NCBI GenBank assembly: GCA_021767785.1
Contig: JAASSR010000014.1
Span: 1-34,396, forward strand
Source: Methanolobus sp.
Lineage (GTDB): Archaea; Halobacteriota; Methanosarcinia; Methanosarcinales; Methanosarcinaceae
Direction: 5' to 3'
Length of the DNA stretch: 34,396 nucleotides
This document shows, in pieces, positions 24,081-33,395 of this stretch; positions within the stretch are counted from its first letter, which is position 1, and each line of letters opens with the position of its first letter. The notes under the pieces are model-generated. The model did not search any database and was not told where the DNA came from. It worked only from the letters and a program-made list of their open reading frames with translations. The position numbers were made by a program, and so were the translations under genes.

Positions 24081-24995
24081 TTACTCAAATTCAATAGTTG
24101 CAGGAGGTTTAGGAGTAAGATCATAAAGAACCCTTGCAACTGATGGTATCTCTGCCGTTATCCTTGATTCGATCCTTTTCAGAACATTCCACGGAAGCTC
24201 CATTGCTTCTGCGGTCATGCCGTCCCTGGAACCCACTGCTCTGACAGCTACGATCCAGCCGTGGACCCTTACATCACCTTTGACACCTGTGCCTTTGCCA
24301 ACAATTGCAGCAAAGGTCTGCCATGGGTGGAACTGCTCCACCAGTTCATCTTCAACTATTGCATTTGCTTCCCTTACCGCATCTATAAGCTCTTCGGTAA
24401 CCTTGCCAACTACCCTCACTGACAGACCAGGACCAGGGAAAGGCATTCTTTCGCATATCTCCTCCGGAAGATCAAGTGCACGGGCAACTTCACGGACCTC
24501 ATCCTTGTAGAGATCATCTATAGGTTCCACTATTGACTTGAAATTCATTACAGAAGGAAGACCACCTACGTTGTGATGGGATTTGATGCCACCTTCAGAT
24601 TCGATCCTGTCCGGGTAGATTGTTCCCTGTATCAGATATTCTGCCTGCAATAACTTCGCCTCTTCTTCAAAAACACGTATGAAGGTCTCACCGACTGCCT
24701 TACGTTTCTCTTCAGGATCCTCCACACCTTCAAGTGCCGCCAGGAAACGGTCCTTTGCATCTACTATCTCAAGGTTCATGTAGGAGAATACTTCCTTGAT
24801 ACGCTCTGTCTCTCCTTTGCGCATGAGTCCCGTATCAATATATATGGGAGTCAGTTCATCACCGATGGCACGGTGTGCAAGAACGGCACATACCGAACTG
24901 TCCACACCCCCTGAAAGTGCCATGATGGCTTTGCCATCGATCTGCTGCTTTATTTTATCTATTGCTTTAGGAATGAATTTGTCTGCTTTTACCAT
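24081..24995 (-). CDS. guaAB: GMP synthase subunit B (ATP pyrophosphatase and dimerisation domains)
   Basis: The synthetase half of split archaeal GMP synthase; it adenylylates XMP and aminates it with ammonia from the separate glutaminase subunit. 304 residues. The PP-loop is SGGVDSS (28-34); then [51 protein letters not shown] and the C-terminal [20 protein letters not shown] and [20 protein letters not shown] with final PPATIEFE, all standard. GGAG stands 10 bases before the ATG. The glutaminase gene is not in the window. Confidence 0.96.
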   Translation of the reverse strand: MVKADKFIPKAIDKIKQQIDGKAIMALSGGVDSSVCAVLAHRAIGDELTPIYIDTGLMRKGETERIKEVFSYMNLEIVDAKDRFLAALEGVEDPEEKRKAVGETFIRVFEEEAKLLQAEYLIQGTIYPDRIESEGGIKSHHNVGGLPSVMNFKSIVEPIDDLYKDEVREVARALDLPEEICERMPFPGPGLSVRVVGKVTEELIDAVREANAIVEDELVEQFHPWQTFAAIVGKGTGVKGDVRVHGWIVAVRAVGSRDGMTAEAMELPWNVLKRIESRITAEIPSVARVLYDLTPKPPATIEFE

Positions 24996-25120
24996 AAATG
25001 AGAACTCCGAATATGGGATTTTTATCCTGAAATAGTGTTTCGTACATATTAATGCTCGCCTGAAAATAAAATACTTTCACCCTGCTTACCTCACTATTAT
25101 ATGAAGGGACATATATATGC

Positions 25121-27235
25121 ATGAAAAACAAGTATGGTCAAAAGATGCACGAGACACTCCGGAAATATTTTGGTTATTCTGATTTTCGTCCCCTGCAGGA
25201 AGATATAATAAATGATGTAGTGGATGACCGGGACACCTTTGTTCTCATGCCCACTGGCGGTGGCAAATCACTCTGTTACCAGCTTCCTGCCCTGCTAAAG
25301 GATGGAATCACAATTGTTGTTTCCCCGCTTATCTCACTTATGAAGGACCAGGTTGACAGCCTGAAAGAGAATGGTATCGATGCGGCATACCTTAACAGCT
25401 CACTTAAACCAGCCGAATCCAGAAAGATATATGAGGAGCTAAAAAGAGGAGAGATAAAGATCCTCTATGTAGCTCCTGAAAGACTTACCATGTCACATAC
25501 CATTTCTCTTCTTAAAGATCTGGACATAGGTCTTTTTGCTATCGATGAGAGCCATTGCATATCCGAATGGGGACATGACTTCCGACCTGAGTATCGAAAG
25601 CTAAACATGCTTAAGAAAAAATTCCCTGAGGTTCCAATCATCGCACTTACCGCCACTGCAACACCAAAGGTCAGAGAAGATACGATAGACCAGCTCGGTA
25701 TCAATGAATGCCGGACATATGTTGCAAGTTTTAATCGTAAGAATCTTTTCTACAGAGTCAGGGCAAAAAAGGACACATATAACAATTTACTCAGATACCT
25801 GAGGAAAAAGAAGGGAGAAAGCGGCATAATATATTGCCAGAGCCGCAGGACAGTTGATAGTCTTGCCAAAAAGCTCAGAAAGGACGGTTTCAATGCACTG
25901 CCATATCATGCAGGCCTTAGTGATATGCAGAGAGCGAAGAACCAGGAACTGTTCATAAAGGACAGAGCAGAAATAGTAGTAGCCACCATTGCATTCGGGA
26001 TGGGGATCGATAAACCTAATGTCCGTTTTGTGATCCATTATGACCTGCCAAAGAACCTTGAGAGCTATTATCAGGAAACTGGAAGAGGTGGCAGGGACGG
26101 CCTTGAGTGCGAATGCATATTATTTTTCAGTCGCGGTGACAGATATAAAATAGAGTATTTCATCAAACAAAAAGCTAAAAAAGAAGAAAGGGACATCGCC
26201 CTAAAACAACTGAGCGAAATGGTGGATTACTGTGAAAATAATGTCTGCCGCAGGAAAACATTATTGGGATATTTCGGCGAACAGACTTCAGAAGATAACT
26301 GCGGAAAATGTGATGTTTGTTTGCAACCTCGTATAGAAGTTGACGGAACTGATGATGCAAAGCTTCTTATAAACTGTATCAAAGAGCTTGGTCAAAGATA
26401 TGGAATGAATCATGTTATCGATGTGCTTACAGGAAGCCGCGCAAAGAAAATCACATCCAGAAAGCATCATCTCCTCAAAAATTACGGACAGGGTGATATG
26501 CATGCCAAAAAAGAATGGCAGGACATAGCAAGGGAAATGGTGAGACAGGACATTATCAAAGTAGAAGGGGCACGCTATCCACTGCTAAAACTGACACGTA
26601 AGAGTGATGAGGTACTTGGTGGCAAAAGAATTGTCACCTTCACACGTATGGTCGAAGAAGAATCTCAGGAAGATTATGAGCGTGTTTCGACTTTATCTGA
26701 TGAAGTAACAGATAATTATGAGCATCCTTCGCCTGTGATTCATCGAAAGATAAGTGATGACCCTGACAGGGTTCTTTTCGATCGGCTGAAAGAATTACGT
26801 ATATCCATGGCGCAGATGCAGGATGTCCCACCATATATTGTTTTTGCCGACACAAGTCTCCGCCAGATGGCTGCCAGAAAACCGCAGAACAGGGAAGAAA
26901 TGTTAAAAATCACCGGTGTCGGAGAGTACAAACTTCAAAAATACGGAGACATCTTCCTCAGGGAAATAGCGAAATACTGCGAAGAAACAAAGAAAGGACA
27001 GTATGAGGATAAAGAGGATAGAACTGTCGGGTCGGGAATAAAAGAAAGTATAACTGGGACAAGAAGGACAAATACACCACCTGTTCCAAAACCTGAACTC
27101 AAAAAAGAACTCGTGATCAATGCACTGGACTCCATGGAGGATGAAATTATCGATATGGTAAGAACTAAACTGGGCGGAGTTTATTCTGATGAAGAGATAA
27201 AGAATGTGTATTACTCAATAATTAAAAATGAATAG
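25121..27235 (+). CDS. recQ: RecQ-family ATP-dependent DNA helicase
   Basis: 704 residues; a 3'-5' DNA helicase for repair and recombination. Domains in order: helicase core with MPTGGGKS (43-50), DESH box (142-145) in IDESHCISEWGHDFRPEY, TATATPKVR, and motif VI in QETGRGGRDG (318-327); RecQ zinc site Cys371, 376, 394, 397/400; winged helix about 405-500; HRDC domain about 549-622; then a 70-residue charged tail ending in a helical segment not usual for RecQ. Start uncertain: ATG 25121 gives the longest frame, but Met9 (25145) begins the family-like HETLRKYFGYSDFRPLQ; neither has a clear ribosome binding site, and nearby TATA-like sequences suggest a leaderless mRNA. Confidence 0.95.
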   Translation: MKNKYGQKMHETLRKYFGYSDFRPLQEDIINDVVDDRDTFVLMPTGGGKSLCYQLPALLKDGITIVVSPLISLMKDQVDSLKENGIDAAYLNSSLKPAESRKIYEELKRGEIKILYVAPERLTMSHTISLLKDLDIGLFAIDESHCISEWGHDFRPEYRKLNMLKKKFPEVPIIALTATATPKVREDTIDQLGINECRTYVASFNRKNLFYRVRAKKDTYNNLLRYLRKKKGESGIIYCQSRRTVDSLAKKLRKDGFNALPYHAGLSDMQRAKNQELFIKDRAEIVVATIAFGMGIDKPNVRFVIHYDLPKNLESYYQETGRGGRDGLECECILFFSRGDRYKIEYFIKQKAKKEERDIALKQLSEMVDYCENNVCRRKTLLGYFGEQTSEDNCGKCDVCLQPRIEVDGTDDAKLLINCIKELGQRYGMNHVIDVLTGSRAKKITSRKHHLLKNYGQGDMHAKKEWQDIAREMVRQDIIKVEGARYPLLKLTRKSDEVLGGKRIVTFTRMVEEESQEDYERVSTLSDEVTDNYEHPSPVIHRKISDDPDRVLFDRLKELRISMAQMQDVPPYIVFADTSLRQMAARKPQNREEMLKITGVGEYKLQKYGDIFLREIAKYCEETKKGQYEDKEDRTVGSGIKESITGTRRTNTPPVPKPELKKELVINALDSMEDEIIDMVRTKLGGVYSDEEIKNVYYSIIKNE

Positions 27236-27245
27236 TATGATTTTT

Positions 27246-27263
27246 AATGATCTCTGGATCATT
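27246..27263. terminator. Hairpin between convergent recQ and a small gene
   Basis: AATGATC, loop TCTG, GATCATT: 7-bp perfect arms. It follows the recQ stop by 10 bases, after a T5 run, and on the minus strand contains the stop codon of the small reading frame (27261-27259). It may end one or both transcripts. Confidence 0.4.
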
Positions 27264-27387
27264 CACATGTGTCAAGTAAATGCCTTCTGCTGTGACCTCT
27301 TGTATCCCCCGGATGCACCGGATTTACTTTTGCTTTCTTTTCATCATCTTTTTTCTGCTTGTTATTCCGGGAACCTTGTTCATCCAT
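27259..27387 (-). CDS. Small charged protein candidate (42 residues)
   Basis: Too short for usual gene-finding. Translation begins MDEQGSRNNKQKKDDEKKAK and goes on through NPVHPGDTRGHSRRHLLDTCE; strongly hydrophilic, disordered, with two His and a penultimate Cys. GGAG lies 12 bases upstream of the ATG at 27387 with more matching bases between (GGAGATGGG); an in-frame ATG at 27405 gives a 48-residue alternative without a binding site. A TATA-like TTTTAATATTTC (near 27428) fits. It lies downstream of the prepilin peptidase gene on the same strand. I do not recognise the protein; it may be spurious. Confidence 0.45.
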   Translation of the reverse strand: MDEQGSRNNKQKKDDEKKAKVNPVHPGDTRGHSRRHLLDTCE

Positions 27388-27455
27388 AATATAACCCATC
27401 TCCATTTGATAATTAGAAGTACGAAATATTAAAACTTAATGAAAAGAAAAGCAAT

Positions 27456-28214
27456 TCACATCATCATGAATTGCATTGTGAGATAGAATATCAGGTCTCC
27501 GAATACAACAGCTGTGATAAAACCCGCAGTTATCGGGATCATGAATGGGAGTCCTGGAGTTATCCAGACTCCGTCTTTGATCTTACCCTCTTTCCTGTAC
27601 CTTTTAAGTTCAGAAATAACCTCTGATGAAAGTTCGGTACCTGACCTTGTGAACCGGAATTTAACACCATCTTTTGTCTTTTCATAGGAATCGATCATGC
27701 GGAAATGTCCTTTTTCCAGTTTTGAAACAGGCATGATGTAGCCGATGAACATATATAATGGACGTTTCAGGGATTCATAAGGATTTTTAATCAGATTGTA
27801 CAGGAAAAGGCCTATTGGAACTATCACGGTGAGTATAACTGAGTTACCAAAAACACTGAAAGCGAACAGGTTGATAGGTGGCACTCCGTTGACAGGAAAT
27901 TGCTCAGAGGCAAGTTCGATTGCAGGGAAAGTAGGTATGATCAATGAGATCACCATCAGAACCTTTGCGTCCGCACCGCCGAAAGCACCGAACTGAAAAA
28001 GTATGTATACAAAAGCAAATATGAACAGAAAAGACAGAATATTGCGTACAAGATAGGGAAGACCGTATATGATCAGATCATGCATAATAAAAATGAATCC
28101 AACGCCGAACATCATTACCCAGACCTCATTTGCCACCCGCCTGGTTCTGATATCAGCATAACATGCATATAATAGAAAAGGCATGCATGCAAGCACTTTG
28201 AGTATTTCTATCAT
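27456..28214 (-). CDS. Archaeal prepilin peptidase (A24 family, FlaK/PibD/EppA-like)
   Basis: A 252-residue integral membrane aspartyl protease that trims class III signal peptides of archaellins and type IV pilins. The two catalytic Asp are visible: Asp21 in YADIRTRRV and Asp82 in the GxGD-type motif FGGADAKVL (78-86). Hydrophobic helices occur at about 4-20, 32-50, 58-75, 84-100, 115-138 and 225-248. Between them, residues 150-215 form a soluble insert with KFRFTRSGTELSSEVISELK, as in the archaeal subfamily with a C-terminal extra domain. Its ATG lies one base after the stop of the hexulose-phosphate synthase gene. No pilin genes are seen nearby. Confidence 0.88.
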   Translation of the reverse strand: MIEILKVLACMPFLLYACYADIRTRRVANEVWVMMFGVGFIFIMHDLIIYGLPYLVRNILSFLFIFAFVYILFQFGAFGGADAKVLMVISLIIPTFPAIELASEQFPVNGVPPINLFAFSVFGNSVILTVIVPIGLFLYNLIKNPYESLKRPLYMFIGYIMPVSKLEKGHFRMIDSYEKTKDGVKFRFTRSGTELSSEVISELKRYRKEGKIKDGVWITPGLPFMIPITAGFITAVVFGDLIFYLTMQFMMM

Positions 28215-28215
28215 G

Positions 28216-29514
28216 TCAGTGTTTCTCCCATTTCTTAAGTTTCATTACCTCTGAAAGAGTTGAACCTCTGCGGATCTCCTCAAAGAGACGCTGTTCGGTC
28301 TTTTCGACCTCTTTTGCACGTCTTGCTATTTCATAGGCGCGTTCCTTAGGGATAACAACAACACCATTATCATCACCCACAATATAATCACCAGGATTCA
28401 CTGTCTGGTTGCCGCAGACTATTTCGGAATTTATCTCACCGAATCCTTTTGGTTCACCTGCATTGGGTACGTGACAGGTTGCAAATACGGGCAGACCTAT
28501 CTTGCGTACTTCATCTATATCTCTCACGGCACCATCTACAACAACTCCGGCAAGACCTTTACTAAGGCAGCTCAGGGTTGCAAGACCTCCCCAGGGTGCC
28601 ACATGCCTGCTTCCATTATAAATAACAAGCACGTCACCCTCTTTTGCCTCATCAATAGCTTCAACGGCTTTAGCCCAGTCGCCTTTGAAGGTCTGGACTG
28701 TGACCGCTTTGCCTATCATCTTTTTTCCTGGCAACATAGGAAAAATATCCTGCATGGCTCCTTTACGGTGCATTGCATCTGAAATATTAGGAGTTGAAAC
28801 ACTTTCAAGTATCCCACGTATCTCTTCATCATGTGATCTTTTGGCTACGGGATCGGATGAAAGAGAATCCACACTTTGTCTGATGGCTTTTGCAGATGCC
28901 GTTACATCAGATGAGCGAACAATATTTCCTCCTACTATCACAATATCAGCACCTGAAGCAACGGCTTCAGAACATGAGGAAGCATTGAGTCCGCCAGCTA
29001 TGGCGACAGGCACACTGACCTTCTGTATAACTTCCTTCATGATAGCAAGTGAGTCCTGACCTTCCATCTGCTGGTCGATTCCGGCATGTACATTGATATA
29101 ATCGACACCCAGTTTTTCCAGCTCTATGCTGCGGGAAACGGGATCATTTGCAGATATCAGATCCGCCATGATCCTTGCACCATATTTTCTGGCAGCACGT
29201 ATGGATTCAAGAATAGTGGAATTATCTGCATTTGCCAGAACAACAATGATATCTGCACCTGCCTTGGCACCCATCTCAACTTCCATTGCACCTGTATCGG
29301 TTATTTTCATATCGGCAACGATGGTCCTGTCTGGAAAATTCTCTCTCAGTTTGCGGATTACATCCATGCCCTCGCTTTTTATAAGAGGCGTACCGGCTTC
29401 AAGCCAGTCTGCGCCACCTTCTATGGATTCTTCTGCTATCTGTATTGCTCTGTCCGCTTCTAAAAGGTCCAGAGCTACCTGGATGATCGGTTTGATATGG
29501 TCTCCTTTGGACAT
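28216..29514 (-). CDS. 3-hexulose-6-phosphate synthase fused to RraA-like domain
   Basis: 432 residues. Residues 1-215 form the OMP-decarboxylase-type barrel of hexulose-phosphate synthase: [12 protein letters not shown] (12-23), [14 protein letters not shown] and the active-site ADMKITDTG (67-75; Asp68, Lys70, Asp73). In archaea lacking the pentose phosphate pathway this enzyme, run in reverse, gives ribulose 5-phosphate and formaldehyde. Residues about 225-425 are an RraA-type domain ([52 protein letters not shown]) of uncertain role, a fusion common in methanogens. A TATA-like stretch near 29540-29550 is so close to the ATG that the mRNA may be leaderless. Confidence 0.92.
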   Translation of the reverse strand: MSKGDHIKPIIQVALDLLEADRAIQIAEESIEGGADWLEAGTPLIKSEGMDVIRKLRENFPDRTIVADMKITDTGAMEVEMGAKAGADIIVVLANADNSTILESIRAARKYGARIMADLISANDPVSRSIELEKLGVDYINVHAGIDQQMEGQDSLAIMKEVIQKVSVPVAIAGGLNASSCSEAVASGADIVIVGGNIVRSSDVTASAKAIRQSVDSLSSDPVAKRSHDEEIRGILESVSTPNISDAMHRKGAMQDIFPMLPGKKMIGKAVTVQTFKGDWAKAVEAIDEAKEGDVLVIYNGSRHVAPWGGLATLSCLSKGLAGVVVDGAVRDIDEVRKIGLPVFATCHVPNAGEPKGFGEINSEIVCGNQTVNPGDYIVGDDNGVVVIPKERAYEIARRAKEVEKTEQRLFEEIRRGSTLSEVMKLKKWEKH

Positions 29515-29603
29515 ACTTACACTACTAAAATACTTGAAAACCTATAAATTTAATCACGTTAAAGTTGGATATAGAATTGCATCTTAAATGACCGGAAGTC
29601 AAA

Positions 29604-30050
29604 ATGAGTGAAAATCAGGAAATATCGGAAAAGGAAAGACAGAAACTGCTGAACAGTCTTCACAAAAGTCTTTTCTGGGTTGGGGAGCAGATCCCACATA
29701 AAGTTTCCATTGAAGGAAAAGAGGTCCATCTTCATGAAATCGTCTGGGAGATTGTTAACAAGCAGGAACTTGAAGAGGATGACCTTAAAAATATAGATAG
29801 TTTTCTTGAAGTTCTGTGCAATAAAGAACGTGAATATGAAGAACGCCTTGAACACGAACATCTGAGCTATGAAAAAGCCCGGGAACTTTTTGATATTGCC
29901 GCAGGTATAAGAAGGGCAATAATGGACCTGAAAAAGCTCACAATCGCATCAAAAAGAAAAGCAGTCTTTAAAAATCGTCATATATGTGAAGATGTGAATA
30001 CCCATGAATGGGACAAACTTGTTGAGAATATGAAGAAAAGAGAACATTGA
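29604..30050 (+). CDS. Conserved alpha-helical archaeal protein (DUF5788-like)
   Basis: 148 residues, almost wholly alpha-helical and highly charged. A short strand region VSIEGKEVHLHEIVWEIVNK (34-53) follows an N-terminal helix; about 65-110 is a coiled-coil-like segment with EREYEERLEHEHLSYEKARE; then FDIAAGIRRAIMDLKKL. The layout resembles DUF5788 of euryarchaea; I am only moderately sure of the name. No catalytic motif is visible. GGAAGT precedes the ATG by about 6 bases. It is divergent from the hexulose-phosphate synthase gene and lies just upstream of pyrB, with about 57 bases between. Confidence 0.6.
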   Translation: MSENQEISEKERQKLLNSLHKSLFWVGEQIPHKVSIEGKEVHLHEIVWEIVNKQELEEDDLKNIDSFLEVLCNKEREYEERLEHEHLSYEKARELFDIAAGIRRAIMDLKKLTIASKRKAVFKNRHICEDVNTHEWDKLVENMKKREH

Positions 30051-30107
30051 ATCTCTATGCTCTTTATCAGGCAAATATTATATTCAATGCAATGCCTTTA
30101 TTAGTCG

Positions 30108-31034
30108 ATGAAATTCACGGACCAACCTATCATTTCTATGAATGACTTCTCCAGAGAGATGATCGATCACATTCTCACCACTGCTGAAAAGATGGAGCCC
30201 ATTGCACTCGGGAAACAGAAATCTGACCTGCTCTCAGGAAAGATCCTTGCAGTCCTCTTTTTTGAACCAAGCACAAGGACAAGGATGTCCTTTGAAACGG
30301 CAATGTTCAGACTTGGAGGAGATATTTTAAGCCTGGGATCGGTGGATGCAAGCTCCATAGCAAAAGGTGAGACGCTGGCAGACACCATCAGAGTTGTGAA
30401 CGGTTATGCAGATGCAATCGTGTTACGCCATCCTAAAGAAGGAGCTGCGCACCTTGCATCAGAATTTTCAAGTGTTCCAATACTAAATGCAGGAGACGGA
30501 GCAGGTCATCATCCCACACAGACCTTGCTCGATCTTTACACGATAAAGCGAGAAAGCCATCTTGAAGATCTGAAGATAGCTCTTGCCGGGGACCTCAAAT
30601 ATGGAAGAACAGTACATTCACTATGTTACGCACTGTCACTATATGGTGCACAGATAACACTCATATCTCCAAGAGAACTGAGTATGCCTGAAGAGATCGT
30701 GAGTGATATCGTTACCAGGGGAGCAAAGATCAACGAAGTCGAATATATTGATGATGCCATTAAAGATGTCGATGTGCTTTACATGACACGCATACAAAAG
30801 GAAAGATTCCCTGATCCTGCCGAATATCACAAAGTTGCCAACAAACTGAAAATAACAACCGATTCACTGAAAAACGTGAAAAAGGAACTTAAGATCATGC
30901 ATCCGCTTCCAAGGGTCAATGAAATAGACACTACTATCGATCAAACTTCACATGCATGTTATTTTAAGCAGGCATTCTATGGGGTGCCCGTTCGCATGGC
31001 TTTACTGGGAATGGTGATGGGGGCAATAGAATGA
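30108..31034 (+). CDS. pyrB: Aspartate carbamoyltransferase, catalytic chain
   Basis: Condenses carbamoyl phosphate with aspartate, the first committed step of pyrimidine synthesis. 308 residues. Visible: carbamoyl-phosphate motif FFEPSTRTRMSFE (51-63), Ser/Lys loop ASSIAKGET, LRHPKEGAA (107-115), HHPTQTLLDLY (134-144) and HPLPRVNEID near the C-terminus. The ATG at 30108 has no ribosome binding site, while a TATA-like AATATTATATT lies about 25-35 bases before it, so the mRNA is probably leaderless. The last four bases overlap pyrI (ATGA), so the two chains are made together and form a dodecamer. Confidence 0.97.
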   Translation: MKFTDQPIISMNDFSREMIDHILTTAEKMEPIALGKQKSDLLSGKILAVLFFEPSTRTRMSFETAMFRLGGDILSLGSVDASSIAKGETLADTIRVVNGYADAIVLRHPKEGAAHLASEFSSVPILNAGDGAGHHPTQTLLDLYTIKRESHLEDLKIALAGDLKYGRTVHSLCYALSLYGAQITLISPRELSMPEEIVSDIVTRGAKINEVEYIDDAIKDVDVLYMTRIQKERFPDPAEYHKVANKLKITTDSLKNVKKELKIMHPLPRVNEIDTTIDQTSHACYFKQAFYGVPVRMALLGMVMGAIE

Positions 31035-31501
31035 ATGATGTGGAAAAAGAGCTCCGGGTACGCAGGATCGAAAACGGAACCGTTATAGACCACATAACAG
31101 CAGGTAAAGCCCTGAGTGTACTTAAGATACTGGGACTTCCAGACTCTTCGCAGGGGGTTGTGAGTGTGCTTATCAATTCACAAGGAAAATACGGAAAAAA
31201 AGATGTGGTCAAGGTGGAAAACCGTGAGTTAAAGGTAGAAGAAGTAGATCGCATAGCACTTATCGCACCCAACGCAACCATAAATATCATTCGTAACTTT
31301 AACGTTACCCGCAAGAACAGAGTTCATATCCCTTCCTTTGTAGAAGGTATTGTCAGGTGTATAAATCCGAACTGTATATCCAACAGCAACGAACCTATAT
31401 CTTCTAAATTCGCTGTTGATACCGAAAACATCAACCTTAAACTCAGATGTTATTACTGTGGGAGGGTAATCTCGGAAGATATTGACAAGAACCTTCTCTA
31501 A
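31031..31501 (+). CDS. pyrI: Aspartate carbamoyltransferase, regulatory chain
   Basis: 156 residues; binds CTP/ATP for allosteric control and holds the catalytic trimers together. The N-terminal allosteric domain begins at RRIENGTVIDHITAGKAL (11-28), with the nucleotide-binding stretch continuing to about 95. The zinc domain has four Cys ligands: Cys110 and Cys115 (CINPNC), Cys140 and Cys143 (CYYC). All ligands are intact, so feedback control should operate. Overlaps pyrB by four bases. Confidence 0.97.
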   Translation: MNDVEKELRVRRIENGTVIDHITAGKALSVLKILGLPDSSQGVVSVLINSQGKYGKKDVVKVENRELKVEEVDRIALIAPNATINIIRNFNVTRKNRVHIPSFVEGIVRCINPNCISNSNEPISSKFAVDTENINLKLRCYYCGRVISEDIDKNLL

Positions 31502-31550
31502 GCACATTAAAAAAGAAAAAAAAGGAAGAAACATTTGGAGGTAGTAACAA

Positions 31551-31580
31551 ATGGCACCAAGAACACAAATGCTACAATAA
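31551..31580 (+). other. Nine-codon mini reading frame with a full Shine-Dalgarno
   Basis: GGAGGT (31537-31542) is followed 8 bases later by ATG and the frame MAPRTQMLQ, then TAA. It lies 50 bases after pyrI on the same strand and could be a minigene, a leader peptide without a known target, or the surviving start of a decayed gene. An AT-only palindrome (31582-31609) follows directly. Confidence 0.35.
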
Positions 31581-31581
31581 A

Positions 31582-31609
31582 ATATTATATATTTACAAAT
31601 ATATAATAT
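31582..31609. terminator. 13-bp AT-only palindrome between convergent operons
   Basis: ATATTATATATTT, two-base spacer AC, then AAATATATAATAT. Perfect arms, symmetrical, between pyrBI (plus) and dapAB (minus). It may be a bidirectional terminator, though no G/C pairs are present and no T-tract follows directly. A further inverted repeat GAACACAA (31647-31654) / TTGTGTTC (31685-31692) lies nearer dapB, and T7 on the minus strand (31699-31693) just after the dapB stop can end that transcript. Confidence 0.4.
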
Positions 31610-31706
31610 GAATGGCCATTGTTAACGATTTATCATGCTGATATATGAACACAAATTCTGATAAATGACCTACAAATGAACAAATTGTGTTCAAAAAAAG
31701 TCAACA

Positions 31707-32498
31707 TCAAATGCCAAGTATATCCTGCATGGTATAAAGACCCGGTTCTGCATTTCCGATCCATGCAGCGGCCTTTACTGCCCCGCCTGCGAAAGCCTGT
31801 CTGGAATGAGCCTGGTGTTTGATCTCTATCCTTTCACCTTCAAGAGCAAACAGAACTGTGTGATCACCGGCAATGTCACCACCGCGGACAGCATGTATAC
31901 CTATTTCTTTTCCACGTGGTGAAAGACCTTCACGACCATAAACATATTCCTTGCCACCCATTACCTCACTGATAACATCAGCAGCCCTAAGGGCAGTACC
32001 ACTCGGAGAATCTTTCTTGTGTTTATGATGAGCCTCTATAACTTCAACATCAGCCTCATCAAGATACTTTGCAGCTTCACTCAGAATCTTGAAAAAGACG
32101 TTCACACCTATTGAATAATTGGGTGAGATTATGGCTGGCACGTTATTACTTATTATAGATTCTTCAATTGTTCTTTTCTGTTCCGGGGACAGACCGGTGG
32201 TGCCTATGACAAGACCCACACCACAGGATGCGGCCCTTGGAGCATTTGCTGCGGTGGCATCCGCGATGGTAAAATCGATAAGTACCTGTGTAGCACTCTC
32301 CTTCAGAACTGATTCCATATCGCTTACATCGGATATCATTACATCCAGATTACCGACCTGAGCAACTTCCCCTGCATCCATTCCGATGTTCGTGAGGTCA
32401 AAAGCAGATACAAGACAGACATCTTCAGATCTGATGATGTTGTCAATGATCAATCTGCCCATCCTTCCGGATGCACCTGTAACTCCTACATTAATCAT
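31707..32498 (-). CDS. dapB: 4-hydroxy-tetrahydrodipicolinate reductase
   Basis: NAD(P)H-dependent reduction in the lysine/diaminopimelate pathway. From the ATG at 32498 it has 263 residues; GGGGTG lies just upstream and the ATG overlaps the dapA stop by four bases. The nucleotide loop is GVTGASGRMGR (5-15), followed by VIGTTGLSPEQ (98-108), PNYSIGVNVF and the family signature EAHHKHKKDSPSGTA (155-169) with catalytic His157 and Lys161/162. The C-terminal KHQAHSRQAFAGGAVKAAAW is standard. A T-rich stretch directly after the stop suits termination. Confidence 0.96.
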   Translation of the reverse strand: MINVGVTGASGRMGRLIIDNIIRSEDVCLVSAFDLTNIGMDAGEVAQVGNLDVMISDVSDMESVLKESATQVLIDFTIADATAANAPRAASCGVGLVIGTTGLSPEQKRTIEESIISNNVPAIISPNYSIGVNVFFKILSEAAKYLDEADVEVIEAHHKHKKDSPSGTALRAADVISEVMGGKEYVYGREGLSPRGKEIGIHAVRGGDIAGDHTVLFALEGERIEIKHQAHSRQAFAGGAVKAAAWIGNAEPGLYTMQDILGI

Positions 32499-33370
32499 GC
32501 AATACACCCCAGTTTGCGCAGAGCGTTCTCAAGTGTGACACTATTCTCCTCACTAAGCGGTGCAAGAGGCAGTCTTACACTTCCACTTGAAAGACCTATG
32601 AGTTCCACAGCACGCTTTACAGGGATCGGATTGGTCTCTGTGAACAAAGCACGCATGAGAGGTGCCATTTCAAAGTGAGCCTTTCTTGCAGCCTCGATGT
32701 CTCCTGCATTCACAGAATCCACAAGCTTTACCATGAGTTCCGGGACAATGTTGGCAACCACGGATATAACGCCCGAGCCACCCAGAGCAAGAGTCGGGAA
32801 GGTCAGACCGTCTTCACCTGAGAGAACCTCAAAATCCTCATCAACGGTATATTCGATTATCTGAGAGATCTTCCCAAGATCACCACTTGCATCTTTGACG
32901 GCTACGATATTATCGACCTTTGAAAGTTCAACAATGACTTCCAGAGGCATGTCCTGACCTGTGCGGGAAGGTACATTGTAAAGCACAATGGGTATATCCG
33001 CAGATTCTGCTATTTTCTTAAAATGAGCGATCAGCCCTGCATTGTTGGGCTTTGTATAATAAGGAGATATAATAAGAGCACCATCTGAACCCGAATCCGC
33101 TGCGTGTTGGGTGAGTTCTACTGCTTCAACAGTGTTATTAGAACCGGTACCGGCTATCACAGGAACCTTCGCAGAATCAATACAGAGATTAATCAGTTCT
33201 TTGTGCTCTGCAGTTGACAGAGTAGCGGACTCACCGGTAGTGCCACAGACAACAACTCCGGAAACACCACCTTCTTCTACATAGTTTATGATGTTTTTGA
33301 AACTTTCAGTATCAATGGTGTTTTCGTGTGTGAATGGCGTTACAAGAGCAGGTAAAACTCCTTCGAACAT
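32495..33370 (-). CDS. dapA: 4-hydroxy-tetrahydrodipicolinate synthase
   Basis: Condenses pyruvate with aspartate semialdehyde in the lysine pathway; a TIM-barrel Schiff-base aldolase. From the ATG at 33370 it has 291 residues beginning MFEGVLPALVTPF, the usual family start; GAGAGGGGAT precedes it, whereas the longer frame starts with TTG inside that region. Visible: GTTGESATLS (43-52), SPYYTKP (102-108), Tyr131 in YNVPSRTG (131-138) and the Schiff-base Lys159 in VAVKDASGD. It overlaps dapB by four bases and lies 25 bases after the S17e gene. Aspartate-semialdehyde dehydrogenase, often next in such clusters, is not here. Confidence 0.96.
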   Translation of the reverse strand: MFEGVLPALVTPFTHENTIDTESFKNIINYVEEGGVSGVVVCGTTGESATLSTAEHKELINLCIDSAKVPVIAGTGSNNTVEAVELTQHAADSGSDGALIISPYYTKPNNAGLIAHFKKIAESADIPIVLYNVPSRTGQDMPLEVIVELSKVDNIVAVKDASGDLGKISQIIEYTVDEDFEVLSGEDGLTFPTLALGGSGVISVVANIVPELMVKLVDSVNAGDIEAARKAHFEMAPLMRALFTETNPIPVKRAVELIGLSSGSVRLPLAPLSEENSVTLENALRKLGCIA

Positions 33371-33395
33371 AGGATATCCCCTCTCCAAGAAACTC

